Assembly (NCBI GenBank): GCA_016928855.1 | Contig: JAFGKA010000537.1 | Location: 1-38,008 of the forward strand | DNA length: 38,008 nt | Origin: Phycisphaerae bacterium | GTDB taxonomy: Bacteria > Planctomycetota > Phycisphaerae > UBA1845 > PWPN01 | Reading direction: 5' to 3' | Part shown: piece after piece, positions 1 through 7,063 of the stretch | Layout of the letters: each line of letters starts with the position of its first letter | How positions within the stretch are numbered: position 1 is the stretch's first letter | Translations under genes and position numbers: made by a program | The notes under the pieces: generated by a model | Seen by the model: the letters and a program-made list of their open reading frames with translations, nothing else | The model's database searches: none | What the model was told of the DNA's origin: nothing

Positions 1-255
1 CAGGGTGGGCAGAAGCTCGCCCTTGGCGGCCAAGTTGAGTTGGCTCAGGTCGCGATCCCGCACATCGTCGAAAGCCTTGACCGTCGATTTGCCAATCGCA
101 AGCTTCGCTACATCGGCATTGATGTCGCGGCATTCTGCGTTGGGCGTACTGTCTTGCGCTTCCGCCCTGGTTATCGACAAGACTACAGAACACACCACAG
201 CTAGGATTAGCCCTCTGTGCCGATTCGTGGGAAAGAAACATCGGGCGAGATTCAT
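1..255 (-). CDS. Secreted protein of unknown function, N-terminal part (runs off left edge)
   Basis: An open frame reads leftward from an ATG at 255 to the window edge without a stop, giving the first 85 residues. Residues 1-34 form a signal peptide: a basic stretch (RHRG), a hydrophobic core (LILAVVCSVVLSI) and an AEA cleavage site before QDS. The mature part seen is short and charged, with no motif I recognise. Its ATG overlaps the TGA of the small upstream ORF (ATGA), which suggests translational coupling. It lies downstream of the sigma/anti-sigma pair in the same direction, so it may belong to that regulon; this is inference from position. Confidence 0.6.
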   Translation of the reverse strand, partial: MNLARCFFPTNRHRGLILAVVCSVVLSITRAEAQDSTPNAECRDINADVAKLAIGKSTVKAFDDVRDRDLSQLNLAAKGELLPTL

Positions 256-416
256 GTCGCGCGACCCTCGTAGTTGTTACCGGGAAAGGCAAGCCACAAA
301 CTGCACATCTTCCCGCCCACCGATACCGACGTGGCAATAGGCGACTTCTTGACCTCTGCATCACTGAATGTGGGACACACGCCGGCCAAAGTCGGAGGCC
401 CGGTGCCCACAGGCAC
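252..416 (-). CDS. Small ORF of 54 residues coupled to the partial secreted gene
   Basis: From a GTG at 416 this frame encodes 54 residues and ends in a TGA that overlaps the ATG of the next gene by 4 bp (ATGA). An AGG-rich stretch (AGGAACAGG) sits about 5 bases before the GTG. The translation (for example FSDAEVKKSPIATSVSVGG) has a balanced composition, unlike the Arg/Pro/Ala-rich shadow frames here. There is an in-frame stop just upstream, so it is not the tail of a longer frame unless a frameshift intervenes. It has no recognised family. It could be a small coupled leader peptide or the remnant of a broken gene. Confidence 0.35.
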   Translation of the reverse strand: MPVGTGPPTLAGVCPTFSDAEVKKSPIATSVSVGGKMCSLWLAFPGNNYEGRAT

Positions 417-499
417 ACGAACCTGTTCCTGCCCCTATTCATTGGGGAAATCATCACTTCAGTACGCGCTACCACAAGCATCATCTGAGAAATCCGGGG

Positions 500-988
500 T
501 TACGCAAGCAAGCCGTCGTCGGCAATGTGTCGCTCGTGGTGAATCTGCGCCAGTGGCTGGACCTGATCGCGCGTCTTTTCGATCCCCATCGTCACGCTCG
601 GCTGGAGCGCAAGAAGAATCGCGGCCGCGGCCGCCGCCGCCGTCGCACGCGATGCGGGCCCTTCGATCTGCGACCAGAGGCTCGGCCGAGGCTTGGCTCG
701 CCTGAGCGCCTCGGCCTGAGCCCCTTCGCGGAGCTGTCTTGCCACCATCCGAAGAGCTTTGTCATTGGCGCGGCCAACCAGGTTGGCAGGCATCGGACTC
801 GTTGCCAGCAGGGTCAGTGCCGCTTGCGCGTGAGCGAGTCGCGACGCGCGACGCAGACAGCGCGGGCAACAGCTCAGGTGCGAAGCAAGCGACGTGGGCA
901 TCGGCCCACCGCGATCAAGCCATCGCATTAAGGCCCCGTGAGCACGACACCGCCGTCTCTTTTGCTGCAGTGAACGCCGTGCCTTCAT
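500..988 (-). CDS. Membrane-anchored anti-sigma-like protein with zinc-finger motif
   Basis: This 162-residue protein starts at an ATG that overlaps the stop of the ECF sigma gene by 4 bp, so the two are translationally coupled. Near the N-terminus it carries H37-x3-C41-x2-C44, the spacing of zinc-binding anti-sigma (ZAS, zf-HC2) domains. A hydrophobic alanine-rich stretch at about residues 115-130 can span the membrane once, leaving a short extracytoplasmic tail of about 30 residues. Position, motif and topology together indicate the cognate anti-sigma factor of the upstream sigma gene. It would hold the sigma factor at the membrane until a signal releases it. The arginine-rich N-terminus is unusual, and I do not know the signal. 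Confidence 0.65.
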   Translation of the reverse strand: MKARRSLQQKRRRCRAHGALMRWLDRGGPMPTSLASHLSCCPRCLRRASRLAHAQAALTLLATSPMPANLVGRANDKALRMVARQLREGAQAEALRRAKPRPSLWSQIEGPASRATAAAAAAAILLALQPSVTMGIEKTRDQVQPLAQIHHERHIADDGLLA

Positions 989-1572
989 GAGCAGTCCTCC
1001 CTGGCCATTCGGGCGGCGAGGCGTACCACGGCCTGGCGGCGGTAGACCCGCGCTGTGCCGGGCGTGATCCGCATGATCCGCGCCACTTGCCGGTAATCCA
1101 GACCTGTGAGGTCGCGAAGAACCACCACATCCCGGAGATGCGGCGGCAACGCAAGGACGGCAGAGCGAACGCGTTCGGCCATGTACAGATGCTCGGCGTT
1201 TGCGCCCGGATCCTCGCCTGCATCGGATCGCCCATAGCGGTCGGCTACGGTGGGCAGGCGATCCCGCTCACGACCGCGACGGCGGATCAACTCGATCGCC
1301 GCATTGATGCCGGAGCGGTAGAAATACGATGCGGGGTTGTCGCCGATCCCGTCCGGGCCGCGAGCTACGAGTTGGCAGACGACATTTTGATATGCGTCGA
1401 GCACTTCCTGCTCCGAGCCCAGCATTCGCCAGAGCGCATACACGACAGCCGCCCCATGTCGCTGCAACAGCGACAAAATCCAACGTTGTTCGGCCGCAAC
1501 ATCCGCCGACGCAACCGTCGCAAGCATCCTGCGGAGATCCGCCGGAAGGTTGCCGACCATGGTACGGGCCAT
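985..1572 (-). CDS. ECF-type RNA polymerase sigma factor
   Basis: This 195-residue protein has the two-domain layout of extracytoplasmic-function sigma factors. Region 2 covers about residues 30-105 (LWRMLGSEQEVLDAYQNV and following). Region 4 covers about 130-190, with the helix-turn-helix DLTGLDYRQVARIMRITPGT, which would read the -35 element. The ATG at 1572 follows AGGAG at a good distance. It is co-transcribed with the overlapping ZAS-like gene. It diverges from the pseudopilus cluster across 183 bases. Region 2 is somewhat atypical (N-terminal half less acidic than usual), but region 4 is clear. Target promoters cannot be assigned from this window. Confidence 0.85.
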   Translation of the reverse strand: MARTMVGNLPADLRRMLATVASADVAAEQRWILSLLQRHGAAVVYALWRMLGSEQEVLDAYQNVVCQLVARGPDGIGDNPASYFYRSGINAAIELIRRRGRERDRLPTVADRYGRSDAGEDPGANAEHLYMAERVRSAVLALPPHLRDVVVLRDLTGLDYRQVARIMRITPGTARVYRRQAVVRLAARMAREDCS

Positions 1573-1755
1573 GCCGCTCTCCTGGTCTCATGAAGACAGA
1601 CGCCGGGTGTCCCAGCGTGTTATACCTGGATCCATATTTCATTGCGCCGCCGCGGCCCTGAGCTAACAAAGAATCTGCCGCCACGTCGTATTTCTCGGAT
1701 GGCCCGAAGAAAAGGATGGTTTCGAACACGATAACCTATTTCCCGACAGGCGTTT

Positions 1756-2907
1756 ATGGCGACAACATGTGAAATCGCGGCGAACGGCGTGGTCACCCTG
1801 GTGGGCGCGATTCTCGAGCGGGCCTGCGAACAGGCCGCCAGTGACGTGCATTTCGAGCCGGCCGACAACGGTCTGCTCGTCCGGTTCCGCCTTGATGGTC
1901 TTCTGCACGATGTGGAGCGATTGCCTGCCGCCCTGGCGGCCAACGTGATCGCCCGGCTCAAGGTCTTGGCGGGCCTGCTGACCTATCGCATCGATATCCC
2001 GCAAGAGGGCGCGGTCACCGCTGCCGCCTTCGGGGCCGAGCTTCGAGTCGCCACATTCCCCACCATTCGAGGCGAGCGGGCCGTCGTACGAATCCATGCG
2101 GGCCATCGCGCGGTAGCTCAACTGGATGAACTCGGGCTGACGGCCGGCACAGTCGAACGACTTCAGCACGCCGCGGAACAACCCAACGGCATGATTCTGC
2201 TGACCGGCCCCGCCGGGACGGGCAAGAGCACGACGCTGTACGCCATCGCCCGGCACATCTTGACGGCGACGCCAGGCCGGAGCGTCGTGGCCCTGGAGGA
2301 CCCGGTCGAGCAGCGCGTCGATGGCATGACACAGATTCAGATCACGCCGCACGGCGAACTCGATTACCCGCGTGCGATGCGGTCGCTGCTCCGGCAGGAC
2401 CCGCAGGTGCTGCTCATCGGCGAAGTGCGTGACGCCGAAACCGCGTCGATCGCGGTGGAAGCGGCACTGACGGGTCACCTGCTGCTGACGACGATGCACA
2501 GCGGGGATCCGGCCGAGGCGGTGGTCCGGCTGCTGGAGATGGGCATTCCGGCCTACCAGCTCGTCAGTGCCCTGGGCATCGTCTGCACGCAACGGCTTCT
2601 TCGCACGCTCTGCGGAACATGCTGCCAGGCCACGGGCCGGGAGGCTGAGCCGTTCGTGCACGTCGGCTGCACGGACTGTCATGAAACAGGGTACGCCGGC
2701 CGGACCGCGATTGAAGAAGCGCTGGTGCTGGATGAAGCCGTCCGCGAAGCGGTTGTGGCCCATGCCACCGCCGGCCACCTGCGATCGCTGGGCCGCCGGC
2801 AGGCTTCGTCGCTGCTGGCGAACGCCGCGCGACAGGTACGGGATGGACACACGGACGCCGCAGAAGTTCGGCGCGTCGTGGGACACGACCCACAGGAAGG
2901 AGCTTGA
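1756..2907 (+). CDS. gspE: Type II secretion / type IV pilus assembly ATPase (GspE/PulE family)
   Basis: This 383-residue cytoplasmic ATPase would power assembly of a pseudopilus. It has the GspE core: an N2-type domain at about 1-115 with ASDVHFEP, Walker A GPAGTGKST at 151-159, an Asp box around 180-205, Walker B LLIGEVRD at 219-226, and a His box near TMHSGDP. The family's zinc tetracysteine is present as C286-x2-C289 and C305-x2-C308. It is short because the N1 domain that normally docks on GspL is absent, as in PilT-sized members. It starts the cluster, and its stop lies just before the GTG of the GspF-like gene. It could serve secretion or a pilus; no secretin or GspL/M genes are in view. 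Confidence 0.9.
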   Translation: MATTCEIAANGVVTLVGAILERACEQAASDVHFEPADNGLLVRFRLDGLLHDVERLPAALAANVIARLKVLAGLLTYRIDIPQEGAVTAAAFGAELRVATFPTIRGERAVVRIHAGHRAVAQLDELGLTAGTVERLQHAAEQPNGMILLTGPAGTGKSTTLYAIARHILTATPGRSVVALEDPVEQRVDGMTQIQITPHGELDYPRAMRSLLRQDPQVLLIGEVRDAETASIAVEAALTGHLLLTTMHSGDPAEAVVRLLEMGIPAYQLVSALGIVCTQRLLRTLCGTCCQATGREAEPFVHVGCTDCHETGYAGRTAIEEALVLDEAVREAVVAHATAGHLRSLGRRQASSLLANAARQVRDGHTDAAEVRRVVGHDPQEGA

Positions 2908-2909
2908 TC

Positions 2910-4109
2910 GTGGCGTGGTTTGAATACGACGGCCAGTGCCCGAACGGCACCGCCATCAGCGGTCGGATCGAGGCGGCCAATCACAGCGCCGCCGACGAAA
3001 TGCTCCGCACGACGATGCGCCTCACCGTCAGCGACGTGCGACAAGCCCGCTCGCCGGCACCGCGTTCGAGGATCAGCGACGAGGATTTCATGTTCTTCAA
3101 CGAACAGCTCGCCTCGCTGGCCTCGGCGGGGATGGCGCTCGACGCCGGACTGGAGCAACTCGCACGGGATGTCTCGTCGCCACGGCTGCGCGGCCTGATT
3201 CAGGATATCGCCGGTGAGGTGCGACGGGGCGAACCCCTCGAACAGGCCGTCGCCAGGCACGAAGCGCGCATGCCGGTGCTCTACAGCCGAGTGATCCGCG
3301 CCGGCGTGGCCAGCGGACAGCTTTCAGCCACGCTGCTGAGTCTCAATCAGCATCTTCGTCTCATGGGCGAGACCCGGCGGCTTCTCTGGGAAACACTGAG
3401 CTATCCGGCGATCGTTCTGCTGCTGGCGATGGGTGTCATCTCGTTCTTCTTCATCGCAATTGTGCCGATGTTCCAGGAGATTTTCGCCGATTTTGGCGTG
3501 CGCCTCCCGGTCGTTACGCTGCTGCTGATCGATGCCGGCAAAATCTACCCGTTCCTGCTGACAAGCTTCGCCATCACCGTCGTTCTGCTTATCCTGGTCT
3601 GGCAGGCGCTGCGATTCACGCTGAGGGGGCGGCTGTTGCGGGAATGGGTTGTATCCCACGTACCGATCGTGGGTCGTGTCTATCGCGCCTCGCTGATCTC
3701 ACGTTTCGTCCGATCCGTCGCCACATGCGTGCGATCGGGAATCACACTGCCGGAGGCGCTGCGGCTCGCCGGCGGCGTCACGGGCAGCCCGGGGCTCGCC
3801 CGTGATGCAGAGTATGTCGCAGCCGCCGCTGAAGCAGGCAACTCGATTCTCGATGCCACACAAGTGTGCGCCTGGATTCCCGGAATCTTCGGCTACACCG
3901 TGCAGGTCGCCCTCGGCCGCGAGGCGCTGCCCGCCGCCCTCGCACAGCTCTCAACCACGTATGAAGCCCGCGCGACGCACACACAGGCAATGCTCCGCGC
4001 TGCGTTGCTTCCAACACTGGTTGTGATCCTCGGCGGCACATTGTTTTTCGGCATTGCCGCAATGTTCTTGCCTCTGGTGTCGCTCGTGAACAGCGTCTCC
4101 GGTTCGTAA
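2910..4109 (+). CDS. gspF: Inner-membrane platform protein, GspF/PilC family (first copy)
   Basis: This 399-residue protein would form the inner-membrane platform that couples the ATPase to pilin insertion. It begins with the usual GspF N-terminus (WFEYDG... GRIEAANHSAADEML), then a first T2SF domain with membrane segments near residues 165-195 and 215-240. A second T2SF domain and a final C-terminal membrane helix (LLPTLVVILGGTLFFGIAAMF) follow. I chose the GTG at 2910 because AGGAAGGAG ends 7 bases before it; the in-frame TTG at 2904 lies only 1 base after that site. The gene follows gspE without a gap and is followed after 13 bases by a second GspF-like gene. Confidence 0.88.
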   Translation: MAWFEYDGQCPNGTAISGRIEAANHSAADEMLRTTMRLTVSDVRQARSPAPRSRISDEDFMFFNEQLASLASAGMALDAGLEQLARDVSSPRLRGLIQDIAGEVRRGEPLEQAVARHEARMPVLYSRVIRAGVASGQLSATLLSLNQHLRLMGETRRLLWETLSYPAIVLLLAMGVISFFFIAIVPMFQEIFADFGVRLPVVTLLLIDAGKIYPFLLTSFAITVVLLILVWQALRFTLRGRLLREWVVSHVPIVGRVYRASLISRFVRSVATCVRSGITLPEALRLAGGVTGSPGLARDAEYVAAAAEAGNSILDATQVCAWIPGIFGYTVQVALGREALPAALAQLSTTYEARATHTQAMLRAALLPTLVVILGGTLFFGIAAMFLPLVSLVNSVSGS

Positions 4110-4122
4110 GGAGAACCCGCGT

Positions 4123-5253
4123 ATGATCCTGATTCCGCTCGGCCTGTTCGTCCTGTTGCTGGTCGGCGCCGAACTCTGCGTCGCGTTGCGTGAACGACAG
4201 CGAGCCGTGACACGAATCGTGATCGGCCAGATGGCGATGATCACGTCGCAGAATCTCCCGCTCGGCACGGGCCTGATGCTGGCCGGCCAGAGCGAACAGG
4301 GCAAGGGCGGCCTGGTCCTGCGGCGGATCGCTCAGCTCGTCGCGACGGGCTTGTCCGTCGGCGAAGCCCTGTCACGGGCCTACCCGCGATGCCCCACGAT
4401 CGTCCGCAGCATCGTGGCCGCCGGGGAGCAGGCCGGCCGATTGAGTGGCTCGCTGCGATTGCTGGAAGGGCAACTAATGAGGGATGAGCGGTCCCGCAGC
4501 CAGCTCCTGCCGGTCGCCACCCCCTACGTGGTCGTACTCGTATCGTTCCTGCTGGCGAGCTGGTCGGGCTTCATGGTTGTGATCGTTCCAAAATACGTCG
4601 AGATATTCAGGGATTTCGACGCCTTGCTGCCACCCCTGACGGTGGCACTCATCCACGCGACGGAAAGCGTTTCGTTCGCTGCCCCCATCATCGGCCTATG
4701 GATGGCGATTGTGGTTCCGATCGCGATCTACGTCTACTTCCGGCCGCGCCGCGCGGACGCCCCTCGACTCGCATCGCAAATCGCCGATCACCTGCGATGG
4801 TACGCCCCCGGGCTGCGCCGCCACGAATTCGCACGCGGCATGGAAGCCGGCGCCTCGCTCCTGCGCCTGTTCGCTGAATCGGGAATGGACCTGGGGCGTG
4901 CGGCGCGGCTGATTGCGCGAACGGATATGAACATCGTCTTACGAGACCGGATTCGGTGGTTTGCCGACGCGCTGACCGCCGGCGCATCACCACCAGAGGC
5001 GGCCTCGCAGGCCGGCCTGGGTGACGTCTTCGCCGCCGCGCTGCGATCTGCACAAGCCGGCGCCTCGCTCGACGAGTCCCTGCGCTTCGTCACCGACTAC
5101 TACGGAGCCTTGTGCAGCCGCTTCTGGATTGTCGTGCGCAACCTGGCATGGCCGCTGTCGGTCCTGATGATCGCCCTCGCGGTTGCCGTCGTCTTGCTGG
5201 CGATGTTTCTTCCACTGGTCCAACTGATCGACACGACGCTAGGAGCCGTATGA
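4123..5253 (+). CDS. GspF/PilC-like membrane protein (second, divergent copy)
   Basis: This 376-residue protein repeats the T2SF architecture of the preceding gene but is clearly divergent. It lacks the soluble N-terminal leader of canonical GspF and starts directly with a hydrophobic segment (residues 1-22, LIPLGLFVLLLVGAELCVAL). GspF-type features follow: GLSVGEALSRAYP and AGEQAGRLSGSL in the first repeat, a membrane pair at about 130-155 and 185-210, a second repeat, and a C-terminal helix (LAVAVVLLAMFLPLVQLI). The ATG follows AAGGAGAACCCGCGT. Its stop overlaps the next pseudopilin gene. Two consecutive GspF genes suggest a heteromeric platform or subfunctionalised copies. Confidence 0.8.
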   Translation: MILIPLGLFVLLLVGAELCVALRERQRAVTRIVIGQMAMITSQNLPLGTGLMLAGQSEQGKGGLVLRRIAQLVATGLSVGEALSRAYPRCPTIVRSIVAAGEQAGRLSGSLRLLEGQLMRDERSRSQLLPVATPYVVVLVSFLLASWSGFMVVIVPKYVEIFRDFDALLPPLTVALIHATESVSFAAPIIGLWMAIVVPIAIYVYFRPRRADAPRLASQIADHLRWYAPGLRRHEFARGMEAGASLLRLFAESGMDLGRAARLIARTDMNIVLRDRIRWFADALTAGASPPEAASQAGLGDVFAAALRSAQAGASLDESLRFVTDYYGALCSRFWIVVRNLAWPLSVLMIALAVAVVLLAMFLPLVQLIDTTLGAV

Positions 5254-5663
5254 TGGCGATACAACAATGCATCCCGTCGCCGCACCGATGCCGCATGGGG
5301 CGCAGCGGGTTCACGACCATCGACATGCTGGCCGGGCTGATCCTCATTGTCACGGCAACGGGCATCCTCTTCGAGATTTCCGTGGGCTATCTGCGCGTGC
5401 GCAACCAGTTCGTCTGCGAGCGCACGTTGCGACTGGCGGCACAGTCGCAACTCGAGCGCTACCGCGCCGGCATCCGCCTGGACGCGCCACCGCCCGACGC
5501 CATCCTGCCGCCGAACATGACGCTCACCACCTCGCTCACCCCGGGGACCGGCCCGTGGGAAGGCATGACCCGACTGTCCGTCACAGCCTCAGGCGAAGGG
5601 CTCGGCGGTCATCCCCAGAGCATCACCGTTTCAGGCTACCTGGCGGAGGTATCGGCACCATGA
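5253..5663 (+). CDS. Pseudopilin (GspI/GspH-like) with Asp at position 5
   Basis: This 136-residue protein has a class III (type IV pilin-like) signal: a short basic leader ending MGRSG, then FTTIDMLAGLILIVTATGIL. Prepilin peptidase would cut between G and F. The mature residue 5, normally Glu and important for pilin packing, is Asp here. The hydrophobic helix is followed by a small globular domain. The adjacent ATG at 5250 overlaps the previous stop by 4 bp; I prefer 5253 because AGGAG then lies 7 bases away instead of 4. The gene's own stop overlaps the next pseudopilin gene. Its position after the platform genes and before the J/K-like genes suggests GspI or GspH. Confidence 0.72.
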   Translation: MAIQQCIPSPHRCRMGRSGFTTIDMLAGLILIVTATGILFEISVGYLRVRNQFVCERTLRLAAQSQLERYRAGIRLDAPPPDAILPPNMTLTTSLTPGTGPWEGMTRLSVTASGEGLGGHPQSITVSGYLAEVSAP

Positions 5664-6169
5664 AACAGCGGGACACACGCGCGTTCACGCTCATGCACGT
5701 CATCGCCACGATCGCCCTGGCAGGCCTCGTGACCACGGCGGCGACGTTGACGATCACGCGCTGCCTTCGCGTGCAGCATCGCGTGAGCACATGGACCAAC
5801 GATGACGCCGCAACCCAGGGAATCCTTCAGCGACTTCGACAGGATGTGGGCCAGGCGCGCACCGCCGAAATCGCAACCGACCCGGCGAACGCTCTCATCC
5901 TGCGTGGGCCTGACCTCGAGGTGCGCTACGCCGCAACGGACCATCTCGTTGAACGAACCGAACAGCAGATCGGCAAGGCGCCCATCCGCCACACCTGGCG
6001 GCTCGAGCGAACCTCGCTGCAATGGACCATCGAACGTGCCGGCGATGAAGCCCTCGTCTGGATGCGGGTGGAGATGGTGGATCCGATCACGCGAAAGGCA
6101 CCGATGACGCATCGCTACGCGGTCGGTCTCCGCTGTGGCGGCGCTGGCACACAGGAGCAGGAACCATGA
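5660..6169 (+). CDS. Pseudopilin, GspJ-like, with non-canonical processing site
   Basis: This 169-residue protein overlaps its neighbours by 4 bp on both sides. The N-terminus reads TRAFTLMHVIATIALAGL: the shape is that of a prepilin (compare GFTLIEV), but residue -1 is Ala and mature residue 5 is His instead of Glu. A roughly 20-residue hydrophobic helix follows, then a globular part containing LQRLRQDVGQAR, of the type seen in GspJ minor pseudopilins, and two predicted beta-rich blocks. Gene order and length support GspJ. The changed residues make it likely that it caps the pseudopilus and does not build the shaft; this is inference. Confidence 0.68.
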   Translation: MKQRDTRAFTLMHVIATIALAGLVTTAATLTITRCLRVQHRVSTWTNDDAATQGILQRLRQDVGQARTAEIATDPANALILRGPDLEVRYAATDHLVERTEQQIGKAPIRHTWRLERTSLQWTIERAGDEALVWMRVEMVDPITRKAPMTHRYAVGLRCGGAGTQEQEP

Positions 6170-6588
6170 TGAGACGCCGCGGAATCGGCATGATTGTCGC
6201 GCTGACAGTCATCACCCTCGTCGGCGCGACGACCGCGCTATTGACGCTTCAGGTCGGACGGATGGTGCAGCAGCGCAAGCAGGACCGCGCTCGCAGTTTC
6301 GCCCAGCTCGTACTGGCCAGCGGGCTGGCCTACGTCGAAGTCCACGCGCAGACGCTTTGCGAGCAGCCGCTCGCGGAGCCCCTGTCGCTGCCGACCGAAG
6401 GTCTGGTCCCTGCTGAGGCAACACCTGAACTGAAACTGTCGAAAACGGAGGCCGGACACATTGCGGTAGAGGTGGTGGTCACACTCGGCCGAGCACGCGC
6501 GACGGAACGCGAAGTGTTGTCTGTCGGGTCGGCCGCCCGGCCGCCGGCTTCGGCGCCGGCCCCTGCCACGCCACCGCCAGCCCCGTAG
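6166..6588 (+). CDS. Minor pseudopilin-like membrane protein (GspK/PilX-like N-terminus)
   Basis: This 140-residue protein is last in the cluster and overlaps the preceding gene by 4 bp. The N-terminus MMRRRGIGMIVALTVITLVG is a basic leader, Gly, then a hydrophobic helix without Glu5, as is usual for GspK. Canonical GspK is about 300 residues with an inserted alpha domain; this protein is less than half that size, so it may be a minimal tip subunit. The C-terminus is an Ala/Pro tail (PPASAPAPATPPPAP). No terminator is visible before the opposing gene that ends at 6618. Confidence 0.6.
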   Translation: MMRRRGIGMIVALTVITLVGATTALLTLQVGRMVQQRKQDRARSFAQLVLASGLAYVEVHAQTLCEQPLAEPLSLPTEGLVPAEATPELKLSKTEAGHIAVEVVVTLGRARATEREVLSVGSAARPPASAPAPATPPPAP

Positions 6589-6617
6589 AAACGTCGGGGG
6601 TGATGTGGAACGGTGAG

Positions 6618-6827
6618 TCAGGTGCTTCGGCGACCGCGTCGCGGCCCCTGAACAAACGTCTCCAACCGGACGAACATCCCCTGGCGGGCCTCGGGGCCTG
6701 CCTCGAGGAAGCTCAGGATCGCCGCCGCCACCAAGCGCTCCTTCACGAGCCCCACTCGTTCACACTCACGATCCATGGCCTCCACGAGCTTGGCGGGCAA
6801 GTAGTACGAACGTTTGGGCTTATCCAT
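6618..6827 (-). CDS. Small ribbon-helix-helix-like DNA-binding protein
   Basis: This 69-residue basic protein follows an excellent ribosome binding site (AGGAGG, 6 bases before the ATG at 6827). Its core PKRSYYLPAKLVEAMDREC, followed by two helices, matches the beta-strand plus helix-helix layout of ribbon-helix-helix repressors and antitoxins. The tail is arginine-rich (QGPRRGRRST). No toxin gene neighbours it, so autonomous regulation is more likely than a toxin-antitoxin pair. An inverted repeat at 6841-6855 just upstream could be its own operator. The family call rests on pattern only. Confidence 0.6.
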   Translation of the reverse strand: MDKPKRSYYLPAKLVEAMDRECERVGLVKERLVAAAILSFLEAGPEARQGMFVRLETFVQGPRRGRRST

Positions 6828-6840
6828 CCACACCCTCCTG

Positions 6841-6855
6841 CATGTGTGACACATG
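6841..6855 (-). promoter_or_regulatory. Inverted repeat upstream of the RHH-like gene, candidate operator
   Basis: CATGTG-TGA-CACATG is a perfect 6-bp inverted repeat with a 3-base spacer. It ends 2 bases upstream of the AGGAGG of the small RHH-like gene. RHH proteins usually bind short palindromes and often repress themselves, so this is a plausible autoregulatory site. A second interrupted repeat (GAGAC-GT-GTCTC) lies at 6876-6887. Function is inferred from position only. Confidence 0.35.
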
Positions 6856-7063
6856 CCCCCCTGCCGGGACGACATGAGACGTGTCTCTTCTACCACCGAT
6901 GACGACGTGCGGCAAGGACCTCCGCCGCCCGGCCGCGCCCCGCACGAGAGACCGGCACGACCATCGTGCGTTGACAGCCACGGCCGGGGCGGATACGGTC
7001 CGGCCAGCGCAGGACCGGCCTGAGGCGCGTGCAGGCCGGCAAGTTGATCCTCTGGGTTCGGAG

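Noticed and set aside
1663-2886. Open frame of 407 residues antisense to the GspE-like gene
   Set aside because: The opposite strand carries a complete GspE with Walker motifs; the antisense frame has no motif and an unlikely composition.
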